DNA of 64,000 bases from Christensenellaceae bacterium (GTDB lineage: Bacteria; Bacillota; Clostridia; Christensenellales; Christensenellaceae). Where the stretch lies: contig AP025580.1 in NCBI GenBank assembly GCA_022846035.1, positions 1,488,001-1,552,000 on the forward strand. The letters run 5' to 3'. The notes beneath the pieces were generated by a model. The model was not told the DNA's origin, searched no databases, and worked only from the letters and a program-made list of their open reading frames with translations. A program made the position numbers and the translations under genes. This document shows positions 18,073 through 27,805 of this stretch, piece by piece (position 1 is the first letter of the stretch; each line of letters begins with the position of its first letter).

Positions 18073-18101
18073 TTTAGAAACTTTTGTGCATATGCTATAA
18101 T
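18073..18101 (+). promoter_or_regulatory. Possible promoter for the DUF4364 gene
   Basis: TATAAT at 18096-18101 with a weak -35 TTTAGA (18073-18078) 17 bp upstream. It ends 17 bp before the ATG, so the message would have a leader of about 10 nt that still includes the GAGGTGG ribosome site. Confidence 0.5.
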
Positions 18102-18118
18102 ATTATCGAGGTGGAATC

Positions 18119-18643
18119 ATGCAAATAAGGCCAAAACAAACACTAGCAAACAACAAATTATTGTTATTATATCTTCTGCATAAAAGCGACATTGCGCTTT
18201 CTGAACTGCAGATCGTACGGATTTTAAGCGAGCTTTCTTTTATGAGTTATTTCGATCTCAAGGAATGTATGTTCGAACTTTCCGAGGGTGGGCACATTTA
18301 TTCAAAGGCAACGCCTCAAAACGTGCTTTACGGTATCACCGAAAAAGGCGCGCAGATGCTCTTGATTTTAGAAGCCGATTTGCGCCGCTCTTTCCGCGAC
18401 CGTATCGACAGCTACTTAAAGGAGCACGCCACGGAGCTTAAAATGGAATCCCAGCTCGTAGGGGAATTTATCAAGCTCTCGGACGGCGAGTACCGCGTGA
18501 TTTTAAAAGTACTGGAGGACGACCGTACCATCTTTGAGTTAAGCTGTATCGTCTATTCCAAGGAAGAAGCGCAGCGTATGACCGGAAACTGGCGCAGCAA
18601 TGCGATTTCGTTATATAAGGACGTCGTCACGCGTCTGGGCTAA
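18119..18643 (+). CDS. DUF4364 family protein
   Basis: 174 residues. The whole length matches my recollection of DUF4364 proteins, which are found widely in Clostridia and have no settled function. The N-terminal about 80 residues look like a winged helix: NNKLLLLYLLHKSDIALSEL, then a recognition-type segment SYFDLKECMFELSEGGHIY and ITEKGAQML, as in PadR/MarR-like folds. The C-terminal half is a mixed domain with LKVLEDDRTIFELSCIVYS. GAGGTGG lies 5 nt before the ATG. Its 3' end overlaps the convergent folC by 33 bp. Confidence 0.75.
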   Translation: MQIRPKQTLANNKLLLLYLLHKSDIALSELQIVRILSELSFMSYFDLKECMFELSEGGHIYSKATPQNVLYGITEKGAQMLLILEADLRRSFRDRIDSYLKEHATELKMESQLVGEFIKLSDGEYRVILKVLEDDRTIFELSCIVYSKEEAQRMTGNWRSNAISLYKDVVTRLG

Positions 18644-19741
18644 CATGGCAAGCACATGTGCCGCGAGATAAAAAGAGCCGCATACCACGAGTATGCCTTT
18701 TTTTTGTTTGGCGATGCGTTCCGCTTCCATAAAAGCATTTTCCGGATCCTCATTGGCTGTCGCGCAGGGAAAATAATTTTTTAATTCCCTGGCGCTAAGC
18801 CCCCTTGTTTTATTCGCGCAGGTGCATACGACCTGATCCGCGAAACCGGCTATCTCATTCGTTATTTCAAGAATATCCTTATCGCGCATGACGGCGATGA
18901 GCGCCGTGACGTTCCTGCCGCTAAAATATTTGTCGACAGACCGCCGGAGTTCTTTTAGCGCAGCCGGATTATGCGCCCCGTCGATCACAATATCCCCGCA
19001 TACCTGTACACGGGCGGAAATCTTCGTGTTCGCCAGTCCCTCTTTCATATCCTCTTCCGAGATCCCTAACTCTGCCGCAGCAATCAACGCCACGCACGCG
19101 TTAAGGGCCTGCATCGGCGACGCCGCGTGGATCCGTAAATCGCGATACCTGTAACCCTCGTATGTAAAATCAAAGCACTGCCCCATAACGCCGCTGCTGT
19201 GAACATGGACTGCGCGCTCATCAAGCACGATCAGCCGCGCGTTTTTCGAACGGCATGTGCTTTCAATGACGCGCATCGCTTCTTTTACCTGCGGATGGGA
19301 GATCACCACGGAATCTGGTTTTATGATTCCGCATTTTTCCCGCGCGATTTCGGTAAGCGTATTGCCAAGAAGCGCCATATGATCGTAGCTGATGGGCGTT
19401 ATGATCTGCAGCTTCGCCGGTACGATATTGGTTGGATCGAGCCGGCCGCCCAGCCCCGTCTCGATGACCGCGTATTCGACCCGCCTGTCCGCAAACCATG
19501 AAAGGGCCGCATCCACCCAGACGGAAAAGAGGTGAGAATGCTTTTCACCCCTTGCCTTTTCCATATATTTTTCATATTCCTGTTCCGAAATATTTTCCCC
19601 GTTGATGTTCATCCTCTCGCATGGCGAGAGGATATGCGGGGACGTAAACAATCCGCATTGATGACTCTGCGATAATATTCCTGCAATATACTGCGCCGTG
19701 GAGCCCTTAGCGTTGGTTCCCGCCAGATGCACATACTCCAT
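18611..19741 (-). CDS. folC: Folylpolyglutamate/dihydrofolate synthase, short N-terminus
   Basis: 376 residues of a Mur-ligase-fold enzyme that adds glutamate to folates (and may make dihydrofolate). The P-loop GTNAKGST (family norm GTNGKGS) begins at residue 8. Other signatures are LFTSPHILSPCERMNING, VIETGLGGRLDPTN, ISYDHMALLGNTLTEIAREKCGIIK and DGAHNPAAL. Known FolC proteins carry about 40 more residues before the P-loop. Here no extension is possible, because the codon before the ATG is the TAA stop of valS, in the same frame. Translation probably depends on termination of valS. The 3' end overlaps the DUF4364 gene by 33 bp. Confidence 0.88.
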   Translation of the reverse strand: MEYVHLAGTNAKGSTAQYIAGILSQSHQCGLFTSPHILSPCERMNINGENISEQEYEKYMEKARGEKHSHLFSVWVDAALSWFADRRVEYAVIETGLGGRLDPTNIVPAKLQIITPISYDHMALLGNTLTEIAREKCGIIKPDSVVISHPQVKEAMRVIESTCRSKNARLIVLDERAVHVHSSGVMGQCFDFTYEGYRYRDLRIHAASPMQALNACVALIAAAELGISEEDMKEGLANTKISARVQVCGDIVIDGAHNPAALKELRRSVDKYFSGRNVTALIAVMRDKDILEITNEIAGFADQVVCTCANKTRGLSARELKNYFPCATANEDPENAFMEAERIAKQKKGILVVCGSFYLAAHVLAMLAQTRDDVLI

Positions 19742-22375
19742 TTACTTCATGTCCTTTAAGAACGCAAGCCTTTCTTTCAGCTTGTCGCGCATCTCGATGT
19801 AAGTATTCAGCTTGGAACGTTCCTCTTCCACTACATGCGCAGGCGCCTTATCAGTGAAGCCCTTATTTGCAAGCTTTCCCTGCGCACGCTTGATTTCCCC
19901 CTCATTCTTTTCCGCTTCCTTGGCAAGGCGCTGGATCTCTTTTTCAATATCGATAAGCTCCGCAAGCGGCATGAACGCCTCGCCCACCGCGCATACGGCG
20001 GATACGCTGTTTTCGGGTATCTGTGTTTTTTCCGTTATCACCTGCACCTCGCTTGCATACGCCAGCTTCTTCAAATACTCCGCGCACGCGCCAATGGCGT
20101 CGCCGTGCTTGGTAAGGATCGTCAGCTTTACCCTCACGCTCGGCGGCACATTCATTTCCGCGCGCACATTGCGGATAGAGCGGATCATGTCCATCACGCC
20201 GTTCATCATTTCGGCCTGTTGTTGTCCGCTTTCAAATTCGACAGCCGGCCATGCGCTGAGCATAATCGTCTCGTCTGCATCCGGCAGGTTTGTATAGATC
20301 TCCTCCGTGATAAAAGGCATGAACGGGTGCAGCAGCTTCAATGTGTTTTTCAGAACATACACGAGTACGCTGATCGTTGCCGCCTTTACATCCTCGTCCT
20401 CGCCGTAAAGCCGTGGCTTTGCCATCTCGATATACCAATCGCAAAACTCGCTCCACGCAAAATCATATATCTTTTGCGCGGCAAGACCGAGATCGTATTT
20501 TTCCATATTATCCGTACATTCCCTGATCGCATCGTTGAGCTTACCGAGAATCCACTGGTCCGCAATGTCCAGCTTTCTTTCGTCTACCGGTTGTACTTCT
20601 CCCTTGATATTCATCATCACAAAACGTGACGCGTTCCATACCTTGTTCGCAAAATTACGGGCGGCTTCCACTTTTTCCCAGTAAAAACGCATATCGTTTC
20701 CGGGGCTTACGCCCATCGCAAGCGAAAACCTGAGCGCATCCGCGCCGTATTTGTCGATTACTTCGAGCGGATCGATACCGTTGTTTAAAGACTTGGACAT
20801 CTTCCGCCCCTCGCTATCGCGGACGATCCCGTGAATATCCACCGTATGGAAAGGGATTTCCCCCATGATCTCCAGCCCGAACATAATCATGCGCGCCACC
20901 CAGAAGAAAATAATATCGTATCCCGTCACCAGCACGTCCGTCGGATAGAAATATTCAAGTTCGCTTGTCTGCTCCGGCCAGCCGAGCGTGGAAAAAGGCC
21001 ACAGCCCCGAAGAGAACCACGTATCGAGCACGTCCTCTTCCTGCACAAATTCCATGCCACCGCAATCCGGACAAACGTCCGGCATATCAAGCGCCACGAC
21101 CAGCTTTCCGCACTTTTTACATGTATAGGCAGGAATCCTGTGCCCCCACCAAAGCTGACGGGAAATACACCAGTCGCGGATATTATACAACCAATTGAAA
21201 TAAATCTTGGAAAAGCGTTCGGGCACAAATTTGATTCGTCCCTCCTCCACTGCCTTGATAGCCGGCTCCGCCAGTCCTTTCATCTTAACAAACCATTGCT
21301 TGGAGATGATCGGCTCGATCACCGTATGACAGCGATAGCAATGCCCTACGTTATGCGTATAGTCCTCGATTTTCACCATTGCGCCGAGCTGCTCCAAATC
21401 GGCTACGATTTGTCTGCGCGCCTCGTTTCGGTCAAGTCCCGCATATTTTCCGGCGTTATCCGCCATCGTTCCGTCATCGTTCATCACGCGGACAATAGGC
21501 AGGTCGTGGCGTACGCCCACTTCATAATCGTTCGGGTCGTGCGCCGGCGTAATTTTCACCGCGCCGGTGCCGAACTCCATATCCACGTATTCGTCCGCCA
21601 CCACCGGAATCGGCTTATCCAGCAACGGTAAAATCACGTTTTTACCGATCAAATCCTTGTAGCGTTCGTCAGCCGGATTGACGGCTACCGCCGTATCGCC
21701 GAGCATCGTTTCCGGCCTGGTTGTTGCGACCACAATGCCCTCGCCGCCGTCCTCCGCCCGGTAACGCATATACCAAAGGTGCGATGCCTGCTCCTCATAC
21801 TCTACCTCAGCGTCCGAAAGCGCGGTCATACAATCCGGACACCAGTTGATGATACGGCTGCCCTGGTAAATGAGCCCTTTCTCGTAAAGGCGCACAAATA
21901 CCTCGCGCACGGCACGGTTACATCCCTCGTCCATAGTAAACCGCTCGCGCTGCCAGTCGAGCGACGAGCCGAGTTTTTTCAATTGCTCTACAATGCGTCC
22001 GCCGTATTTCGCTTTCCATTCCCATGCGCGCTCTAAAAAACCGTCGCGCCCGAGTTCTTCCTTGGAAATTCCTTCTTCGCGCAGCGCATCCACGATCTTT
22101 ACTTCCGTTGCGATACTCGCATGGTCCGTTCCCGGCATCCAAAGCGCGGAATATCCCTGCATCCGTTTGGTACGGATGATCGCGTCCTGCAGCATATTGT
22201 CAAGCGCGTGACCCATGTGGAGCTGGCCCGTGATGTTCGGCGGCGGGATTACAATCGTAAACGGCTTTTTATCCGGATCAATTACCGCGTGGAAATATCC
22301 CTTTTCCATCCACTTCTCATACAGCTTTGTTTCCGTTTGTTTTGGGTCGTACGTTGTGCTCAGTTCTTTTGTCAT
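19742..22375 (-). CDS. valS: Valyl-tRNA synthetase
   Basis: 877 residues, normal length. The HIGH-type motif is [13 protein letters not shown] (about 45-57) and the KMSKS motif is in [13 protein letters not shown]. The CP1 editing domain with [15 protein letters not shown] lies between, and zinc-ribbon-like cysteine pairs (CKKCGK, CPDCGG) occur near 410-440. The last about 60 residues are the charged coiled-coil arm of ValRS. It charges tRNA-Val in the cytosol. It starts 21 bp after a small membrane-protein gene and ends one codon before folC. No T-box leader fits in the 139-bp upstream divergent region. Confidence 0.96.
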   Translation of the reverse strand: MTKELSTTYDPKQTETKLYEKWMEKGYFHAVIDPDKKPFTIVIPPPNITGQLHMGHALDNMLQDAIIRTKRMQGYSALWMPGTDHASIATEVKIVDALREEGISKEELGRDGFLERAWEWKAKYGGRIVEQLKKLGSSLDWQRERFTMDEGCNRAVREVFVRLYEKGLIYQGSRIINWCPDCMTALSDAEVEYEEQASHLWYMRYRAEDGGEGIVVATTRPETMLGDTAVAVNPADERYKDLIGKNVILPLLDKPIPVVADEYVDMEFGTGAVKITPAHDPNDYEVGVRHDLPIVRVMNDDGTMADNAGKYAGLDRNEARRQIVADLEQLGAMVKIEDYTHNVGHCYRCHTVIEPIISKQWFVKMKGLAEPAIKAVEEGRIKFVPERFSKIYFNWLYNIRDWCISRQLWWGHRIPAYTCKKCGKLVVALDMPDVCPDCGGMEFVQEEDVLDTWFSSGLWPFSTLGWPEQTSELEYFYPTDVLVTGYDIIFFWVARMIMFGLEIMGEIPFHTVDIHGIVRDSEGRKMSKSLNNGIDPLEVIDKYGADALRFSLAMGVSPGNDMRFYWEKVEAARNFANKVWNASRFVMMNIKGEVQPVDERKLDIADQWILGKLNDAIRECTDNMEKYDLGLAAQKIYDFAWSEFCDWYIEMAKPRLYGEDEDVKAATISVLVYVLKNTLKLLHPFMPFITEEIYTNLPDADETIMLSAWPAVEFESGQQQAEMMNGVMDMIRSIRNVRAEMNVPPSVRVKLTILTKHGDAIGACAEYLKKLAYASEVQVITEKTQIPENSVSAVCAVGEAFMPLAELIDIEKEIQRLAKEAEKNEGEIKRAQGKLANKGFTDKAPAHVVEEERSKLNTYIEMRDKLKERLAFLKDMK

Positions 22376-22396
22376 CGTCTCTCCTCCAAAAAATGA

Positions 22397-22582
22397 TTAG
22401 ATGAAAACAAGCAGGAATCCGGCAACCGCGCATCCCAGCCCGATAAATTTCCATACCATGTCCGCATGTCCATACGAAAAATGTTTCGCGATCCGTCCCG
22501 CGGTAAACGTGATCACCGCGCCTATGGCCAGCAGCACCAAGGCAAAGATTTGCAGTGATGTAATATTTGCAAAAAAACCCAT
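22397..22582 (-). CDS. Small two-helix membrane protein, function unknown
   Basis: 61 residues from the ATG at 22582; a TTG seven codons upstream is a weaker alternative. Two hydrophobic helices are evident (LQIFALVLLAIGAVITFTAG and WKFIGLGCAVAGFLLVFI), joined by a short loop with HFSYGHAD. I do not recognise a family. GGAAGAGG lies 2 nt before the ATG, which is unusually close. It is 21 bp upstream of valS and probably the first gene of the valS-folC transcript. Confidence 0.55.
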   Translation of the reverse strand: MGFFANITSLQIFALVLLAIGAVITFTAGRIAKHFSYGHADMVWKFIGLGCAVAGFLLVFI

Positions 22583-22621
22583 ATCCTCTTCCGTTTCATT
22601 CAAAAAATTATTTGCCGATAT

Positions 22622-22650
22622 ATTATAGCATAAAAGCAGCTTAAAATGAA
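22622..22650 (-). promoter_or_regulatory. Possible promoter of the small gene-valS-folC run
   Basis: Minus-strand TATAAT at 22622-22627, with only a weak -35 candidate TTCATT (22645-22650) at 17 bp. The predicted leader is about 35 nt. Confidence 0.45.
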
Positions 22651-22705
22651 TGCTTCACGCTCTGTAAAATTTTTGGTCTTCCATGTTTTTATGCCGAATT
22701 TCGTT

Positions 22706-22711
22706 TATAAT
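22706..22711 (+). promoter_or_regulatory. -10 element upstream of ppk1
   Basis: TATAAT at 22706-22711 is followed by a second AT-rich TATTAT. No clear -35 is seen. It is 31 bp before the ATG. Confidence 0.4.
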
Positions 22712-22742
22712 AATATTATGACAAATAATTCGAGGTAATTCC

Positions 22743-24833
22743 ATGGGCGAAAACAAATACAAGCACCTGATAAACCGTGACTTGAGCTGGTTAAAATTCA
22801 ACGAGCGCGTTCTCGAAGAAGCCGAGGATAAATCAAATCCTTTGTTCGAGCGCCTGAATTTTGTGTCTATCTACCACAGTAACCTGACCGAGTTTTTGAT
22901 GGTGCGCGTGGGTAGCCTGCATGACCGCCTCCTGCTCAAAAAGGACTCCATTGACGAGATGTCCGGAATGACCACCAGCGAGCAGCTGCGCAGTATCTAT
23001 AAGGAGATACGCCGCCTGACTCCACGCAAAAATAGGGCATTGATCGTAATATTGGACGCCCTTGAGAATTACGGTATCTTTTACAAGGCCGGCAAACACC
23101 TGACCAAATATGAAGAGCGGTTTTTAGAGCGTTATTTCGAGCGGAATGTGCTGCCGCTTTTATCGCCGCATATCATTGACAAACATCATCCCTTTCCCTT
23201 TCTTATGAATAATATGGTGCATATCGCCGTATTGCTTAAATCAAAGGAAGGCACCCAGCTTGGCATTATTCCCGCAAGCGGTTATTTCGAGCGTTTGCTT
23301 CTTATGCCCAGCAAGTATGTCAAATTCACCCTGATCGAGGATTTGATTTTTTATTTTGCTTCTAAAATTTTCCCCAAGCACAAGGTTGTCGCCAAGAGTA
23401 TTTTTTCGATTACCCGCAATGCCGATATAGACGCGGACGAAGCGTTTTTCGATTACGATATGTCTTATCGTGACATCATGGAGATCATCGTCAAAAAGCG
23501 TAAAAAGCTGGAGCCGGTGCGCCTCGATATCTCACGCGGCCAAAACGATGAGATTACCAGGCTGCTTATGAAGCATTTAAAACTCACAAACGATGAGGTT
23601 TTCTTTAACGAAATGCCTACTATCCTGTCTTTTGTATCGGATCTGCGGGATCAGCTCACGGACGCGAAGTTTGCCCCGCTTTTTTACCCGCCCCTCGTTC
23701 CCCAGCCCTCTTCGCAGCTTCATCTCGCGCAGCCGTTGATTCCGCAGATCAGGAAAAAAGACGTCCTGCTGTCTTATCCCTATCAGGATATGAAACCGTT
23801 TGTGCGTCTTTTGGAAGAAGCGGCCTCCGACCCTAAGGTGATTTCCATCAAAATCACGCTCTACCGTGTAGCGCGCCATTCCAAGGTGATCGATGCCCTG
23901 ATCCGCGCCGCCGAGAACGGCAAGGAAGTAATTGCCGTCGTCGAGCTGCGCGCGCGTTTTGACGAGGAGAACAATATCGACTGGTCTAAGCGTTTGCAGG
24001 ATGCCGGCGCTTCCGTTATTTATGGGATTGAGGATTATAAGGTTCATTCCAAACTGCTTCTGATTACGCGCAAGGAAAAAAAAGGCCTCAGCTTTATTAC
24101 GCAGGTCGGCACCGGCAATTATAACGAATCCACAGCAAAGCTGTATACGGACCTTTCCCTTTTCACATCGAACGAAGATATGGCCCTGGGCGCGCAGGAT
24201 GTCTTTAAAAATTTATGTATGGGCAGTCTGGTCGAAAATTCCGACCTTTTGATGGTTTCGCCGCTGACGCTGAAGCCCGCAGTACTGCGGGCCATTGACC
24301 GCGAAACTGCCCTCGCCAGGGCCGGCGCGCCCGCGCAGCTCATCTTCAAGCTCAACTCTTTAAACGATCTCGACATTATACGTAAGCTGATCAAGGCTTC
24401 GGATGCCGGCGTCAAGATCCAGATGCTCATTCGCGGTATTTGCTGCCTCAATGTGGAAAAAACCGGACCAACCCGCAATATCGAAGTGATTAGTATCGTC
24501 GGCCGCTTCTTAGAACATTCGCGCGTCTACATGTTCGGTACGCCGGAACGCCGGAAAATTTATATTTCCTCAGCCGATTTCATGTCGCGCAATACGGAGC
24601 GCCGTGTGGAGGTCGCCGCTCCTGTCAGCGATCCCGCGCTGAAAGCGGAAATCAGCAGCCTCATAGAGCTGCAGCTAAACGATAACGTCAAAGCGCGCCG
24701 TCAAGTCGGTAAAGGCGTTTATAAGAAGCTTCCGCTCGAGCCGTTTGCAACCCGCGTCGACAGTCAAGTCGAGCTATTCAGACGCGCTTATATCAGGGCA
24801 GGTACTCCCCTTCCGGAATGGCTACAGAAATAA
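22743..24833 (+). CDS. ppk1: Polyphosphate kinase 1
   Basis: 696 residues, normal length. PPK1 reversibly moves the terminal phosphate of ATP onto polyphosphate. The N-terminal domain starts with NRDLSWLKFNERVLEEA. The catalytic phospholipase-D-like half has the autophosphorylated His in YKVHSKLLLI, followed by VGTGNYNESTA, and the second His in RFLEHSRVYMFG, with ISSADFMSRNTERRVE after it. GAGGT lies 7 nt before the ATG. It is transcribed divergently from valS and followed by a terminator. Confidence 0.95.
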   Translation: MGENKYKHLINRDLSWLKFNERVLEEAEDKSNPLFERLNFVSIYHSNLTEFLMVRVGSLHDRLLLKKDSIDEMSGMTTSEQLRSIYKEIRRLTPRKNRALIVILDALENYGIFYKAGKHLTKYEERFLERYFERNVLPLLSPHIIDKHHPFPFLMNNMVHIAVLLKSKEGTQLGIIPASGYFERLLLMPSKYVKFTLIEDLIFYFASKIFPKHKVVAKSIFSITRNADIDADEAFFDYDMSYRDIMEIIVKKRKKLEPVRLDISRGQNDEITRLLMKHLKLTNDEVFFNEMPTILSFVSDLRDQLTDAKFAPLFYPPLVPQPSSQLHLAQPLIPQIRKKDVLLSYPYQDMKPFVRLLEEAASDPKVISIKITLYRVARHSKVIDALIRAAENGKEVIAVVELRARFDEENNIDWSKRLQDAGASVIYGIEDYKVHSKLLLITRKEKKGLSFITQVGTGNYNESTAKLYTDLSLFTSNEDMALGAQDVFKNLCMGSLVENSDLLMVSPLTLKPAVLRAIDRETALARAGAPAQLIFKLNSLNDLDIIRKLIKASDAGVKIQMLIRGICCLNVEKTGPTRNIEVISIVGRFLEHSRVYMFGTPERRKIYISSADFMSRNTERRVEVAAPVSDPALKAEISSLIELQLNDNVKARRQVGKGVYKKLPLEPFATRVDSQVELFRRAYIRAGTPLPEWLQK

Positions 24834-24849
24834 ATAAACCGCATTACGG

Positions 24850-24880
24850 AAAACGCTTGACATATCAAGCGCTTTTCTTT
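24850..24880 (+). terminator. Intrinsic terminator after ppk1
   Basis: CGCTTGA (24854-24860) and TCAAGCG (24865-24871) form a 7-bp stem with loop CATA, preceded by AAAA and followed by CTTTTCTTT. The same bases contain the -35 box and one operator of the marR promoter. Confidence 0.8.
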
Positions 24881-24902
24881 ATCTTATTACTTGATATGTC
24901 AA
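24857..24902 (+). promoter_or_regulatory. marR promoter with two MarR-type operators
   Basis: TTGACA (24857-24862), 17-bp spacer, TATCTT (24880-24885). Operator 1 TTGACATATCAAG (24857-24869) covers the -35. Operator 2 CTTGATATGTCAA (24890-24902) is its exact reverse complement and covers the predicted start near 24892. Each is itself a near-palindrome TTGAYATRTCAA, the shape usual for MarR dimers. The centres are 33 bp apart (three helical turns), so autorepression is likely. Confidence 0.75.
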
Positions 24903-24922
24903 CGATTATGTAGGTGGTATCT

Positions 24923-25369
24923 ATGCGTAACCAGCACGTCGAGAAGATAGGTAAACAGATCTCCATATTGTACCGTCAGATACAAAAATACATCAACAGG
25001 AAAATGCAGCCTTACGGGCTTACATACTCCGACCATGCTTTCCTTATGCATATTTCGAAAAATCCGGGAATCAACCAACGTCAATTGGCGCAATTTTTAA
25101 CGATAGACGAGGCTGTGGTGACGCGGGTCCTAAAAAAACTGGATGAGGGCGGATTTGTACAGCGTGCGCGCGATCCGGAGGATATGCGCTCTTTTTGCCT
25201 GTACTTAACGCCGCAGGGCCGGCAGCTCATTCCCGCGCTGCTCAAAACGTTCAAAGAGCTCGATCAGATGTTGGCGGGCGGCTTTGATGTGACAGAACTT
25301 ACCACGCTATGTTCAGGACTTGAGAAAATGACCGGCAATGCCTGTATCGCGAACAAGGAGGAAAATTAA
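24923..25369 (+). CDS. MarR-family transcriptional regulator
   Basis: 148 residues from the ATG at 24923, which has AGGTGG 5 nt upstream; an in-frame GTG at 24914 overlaps that site. The winged-helix domain is clear: PYGLTYSDHAFLMHISKNPG, then the recognition helix in GINQRQLAQFLTIDEAVVTRVLKKL and the wing RARDPEDMRSFCLYLTPQG. It lies 3 bp upstream of a MATE exporter in one transcript and probably represses both through the palindromes at 24857-24902. The inducer is unknown. Confidence 0.9.
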   Translation: MRNQHVEKIGKQISILYRQIQKYINRKMQPYGLTYSDHAFLMHISKNPGINQRQLAQFLTIDEAVVTRVLKKLDEGGFVQRARDPEDMRSFCLYLTPQGRQLIPALLKTFKELDQMLAGGFDVTELTTLCSGLEKMTGNACIANKEEN

Positions 25370-25372
25370 CAG

Positions 25373-26764
25373 ATGGAACAAGCGGTGAAAAATCCTCTGG
25401 GGACAGAAAAAATCAGCAAATTACTGGTAAAATTTGCAGTCCCAAGTATCATTGCCATGCTCGTAAGCGCACTTTATAACATCGTCGACCAGATTTTCAT
25501 CGGCCAAAGCGTCGGTATGCTGGGGAACGCCGCGACAAACGTAGCTTTTCCCCTCTCTACGGTCTGCACGGCCATCGCCCTTTTGTTCGGTATCGGCGGA
25601 GCGGCAAACTTCAACCTGTCCATGGGCGCCAAACAGGAAAAGCAGGCGGCTTCCTATGCGGGCAACGCCATTTTGATGCTCGTAATATGCGGCGTTGTCC
25701 TTATGATAATCGTCCGCTCTTGTCTGCAGCCTATGATGGTCGCTTTCGGCGCGACCCTGGGCGTACTGGAGCATGCGGTCACGTATACCGGTATCACATC
25801 ATTCGGATTCCCTTTCCTGATTTTTGCGACAGGCGCGAGCAACCTGGTTCGCGCGGACGGCAGCCCTAAATTTTCCATGGCCTGTGTGCTTACTGGCGCG
25901 GTCATCAATACGATCCTCGACCCTCTTTTTATTTTCGGATTCAATATGGGTATGGCCGGCGCCGCGCTTGCGACCATCCTCGGACAAATTGCTTCTGCGG
26001 CTATGGCGGCATACTATTTGGTTTTTCGTTTTCATACGGTTAAGCTCGACAGATCCATCCTGCGCGTGCGCGCCGGAAATACCCGCGCGATCATGGGCCT
26101 GGGCGCCGCCGCGTGCTTCAACCAGCTTGCCATGATGGTCGTACAAATCGTCCTCAATAACGTGCTCACCTATTACGGAGCGTTATCCGTCTATGGCAGC
26201 GAGATTCCTCTGGCGGTCGTCGGTATCATTATGAAAGTCAACATGATCTATATGTCCGTCATCATCGGGATCGCGCAGGGATTACAGCCCATCTCCAGCT
26301 TTAATTACGGCGCTCGGAAATACGGACGCGTCCGCGAGACATACTGGAAAGCAATCATTGTCGCCACGATTATTTCCATAATCGCTTTCCTCGCGTTCCA
26401 ACTGTTTCCGCGCGAAATCATCGGCATATTTGGCTCGGGCAGCGAGGAATATTTCCATTTTGCCGAACGCTGCTTCCGTATCTTCCTGTTGTTTACTTTC
26501 CTCAACGGATTGCAGCCTGTTTCCTCGAACTTCTTTTCGTCCATCGGAAAGGCAACGCGCGGCATCTGGTTATCCCTCACGCGGCAGATTATATTCCTGC
26601 TGCCATTGGTTCTGATCCTGCCTGCGCTTATGGGCATTGACGGCGTCATGTACGCAGGACCTGTTGCGGATGGCATGGCGGCATTGGTGGCGATTCTGCT
26701 CGTCAGTCATGAAATGAAGATACTGAAACGTTTAGAGCAGGATACGGTCCCCATTTCCTCATAA
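25373..26764 (+). CDS. MATE-family multidrug efflux transporter
   Basis: 463 residues with about twelve hydrophobic helices in two related halves. MATE signatures include PSIIAMLVSALYNIVDQIFIG near the start, SMGAKQEKQA after helix 2, FLIFATGASNLVRADG and, in the second half, IAQGLQPISSFNYGARKY. It exports cationic drugs or metabolites using Na+ or H+. It is cotranscribed with the MarR regulator (3-bp gap), a common pairing in Bacillota. The specific cargo is not deducible. Confidence 0.9.
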   Translation: MEQAVKNPLGTEKISKLLVKFAVPSIIAMLVSALYNIVDQIFIGQSVGMLGNAATNVAFPLSTVCTAIALLFGIGGAANFNLSMGAKQEKQAASYAGNAILMLVICGVVLMIIVRSCLQPMMVAFGATLGVLEHAVTYTGITSFGFPFLIFATGASNLVRADGSPKFSMACVLTGAVINTILDPLFIFGFNMGMAGAALATILGQIASAAMAAYYLVFRFHTVKLDRSILRVRAGNTRAIMGLGAAACFNQLAMMVVQIVLNNVLTYYGALSVYGSEIPLAVVGIIMKVNMIYMSVIIGIAQGLQPISSFNYGARKYGRVRETYWKAIIVATIISIIAFLAFQLFPREIIGIFGSGSEEYFHFAERCFRIFLLFTFLNGLQPVSSNFFSSIGKATRGIWLSLTRQIIFLLPLVLILPALMGIDGVMYAGPVADGMAALVAILLVSHEMKILKRLEQDTVPISS

Positions 26765-26786
26765 GGCGATCCGGCGTAGGCCTTAT
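26761..26786. terminator. Weak convergent hairpin
   Basis: ATAAGGC (26761-26767) and GCCTTAT (26780-26786) form a 7-bp stem with a 12-nt loop, spanning the stop codons of the convergent MATE and DUF3021 genes. There is no T run, so its function as a terminator is uncertain. Confidence 0.35.
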
Positions 26787-27220
26787 TCCTTGTTTGCCCT
26801 TTTATATTCATCCAGTTTCGCGTTCATGGCCTGCCATTTCTTTTTGTTGATACGGAAAAACGCGATCCAGATCACGATATATGCGGCGATAAACCCCGCG
26901 TAGTAGATCGCCAGCCATTGACTGGGAGGCAACCAGCCGAACCATACCATGAGCAGCGTACAACCTGTGATCAAAATAATAAAATGAATGATCGTGCGTA
27001 TCAGGTAGGTTCTGTTATTTTGGTCCGATCCTATCCAGATCAACTGCACAAGGCCGATAAACACCGCCAGCAGCACATCGTTGCGCAGCTCCTTAAGCGG
27101 CAGCGCTTCTGCCCCGATCATGACCGCTATTATCGTCGAAATGGTTACCGCTATCAGAAACGCGATGCTGAATACCATAAAAAACAAGGCTACGACACCC
27201 TTTGTATTTCTTTTTCCCAT
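26783..27220 (-). CDS. DUF3021 membrane protein of a LytTR regulatory pair
   Basis: 145 residues with four hydrophobic helices (VALFFMVFSIAFLIAVTIST; DVLLAVFIGLVQLIWIG; FIILITGCTLLMVWFGWL; IYYAGFIAAYIVIWIAFF) and a charged C-terminal tail. This matches DUF3021, a family typically encoded next to stand-alone LytTR regulators. In the described LytTR regulatory systems of streptococci the membrane protein restrains its regulator. It starts 5 bp after the LytTR gene. Ribosome site GGAGAAG. Confidence 0.75.
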   Translation of the reverse strand: MGKRNTKGVVALFFMVFSIAFLIAVTISTIIAVMIGAEALPLKELRNDVLLAVFIGLVQLIWIGSDQNNRTYLIRTIIHFIILITGCTLLMVWFGWLPPSQWLAIYYAGFIAAYIVIWIAFFRINKKKWQAMNAKLDEYKRANKE

Positions 27221-27225
27221 AACCG

Positions 27226-27669
27226 TTACTTCTCCAATCCCAGCTTTTCTTTGAGCGCCGGCGCATATTGCCTTGAAATGATCTGCTTTTCGCCATTTTC
27301 GAGTTCCACCTCGATTTTCCCATTCAAAATCGGGTTAAGCTTCCGTACCTTTGCCAAATTAATGATCGTCGATTTATTGGCGCGCAAAAAACTTGTGTTT
27401 TTAAACCGTTCTTCGATTTCATAAAGCCGCAGCGCGCAGTTAAGGACCTTATCCTCGGTATAGATAAATACCTTATCGTCCACGCTTTCAAAGTAATATA
27501 CTTCGCTCGGATTGAGGACAAAAGTCTGGCGGTCGATGCTGCCGATCACCTTTTTTTGCGCGCTGTTTGCGAGCGATACGATTTTCAAAAGCTCGTCGTT
27601 CATTTCCGCGCATCGGATCACGATCTCGTCCTGCTTGTATTTTGGATCAATATCCAAGATCACTTTCAT
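27226..27669 (-). CDS. LytTR-family DNA-binding regulator
   Basis: 147 residues with no receiver domain. The C-terminal about 100 residues are a LytTR DNA-binding domain: VLNPSEVYYFESVDDKVFIY, LRLYEIEERFKNTSFLRANK, STIINLAKVRKLNPILNGK and ISRQYAPALKEKLG. Without a receiver it is not a classic response regulator. It is encoded with a DUF3021 membrane partner that probably controls its activity. GAGGGGAAG lies before the ATG. The promoter overlaps the upstream operon terminator and carries a 12-bp palindrome. Confidence 0.85.
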   Translation of the reverse strand: MKVILDIDPKYKQDEIVIRCAEMNDELLKIVSLANSAQKKVIGSIDRQTFVLNPSEVYYFESVDDKVFIYTEDKVLNCALRLYEIEERFKNTSFLRANKSTIINLAKVRKLNPILNGKIEVELENGEKQIISRQYAPALKEKLGLEK

Positions 27670-27694
27670 CGGCTTCCCCTCTTTCCGTTGGCCC

Positions 27695-27742
27695 AGATTC
27701 GAATCTGCTTTCAGTATAATGGAAATAAAAAACGCGCGTCAA
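27695..27742 (-). promoter_or_regulatory. Promoter and palindromic site of the LytTR gene
   Basis: Minus-strand TTGACG (27737-27742), 18-bp spacer, TATACT (27713-27718). A perfect 12-bp palindrome AGATTCGAATCT (27695-27706) lies at the predicted transcription start and is a candidate operator. Confidence 0.65.
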
Positions 27743-27771
27743 CGCCTTTTCGGTAAGCTGCACGACGCGCG
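27725..27771 (-). terminator. Terminator of the glycogen operon
   Basis: CGCGCGTC (27733-27740) and GACGCGCG (27764-27771) form an 8-bp GC-rich stem. On the minus strand the transcript continues into TTTTTTATTTCC. The stem contains part of the LytTR -35 box. Confidence 0.75.
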
Positions 27772-27805
27772 CGCTATGTTGCAAAATAAATCTCTTAACA
27801 TGTGC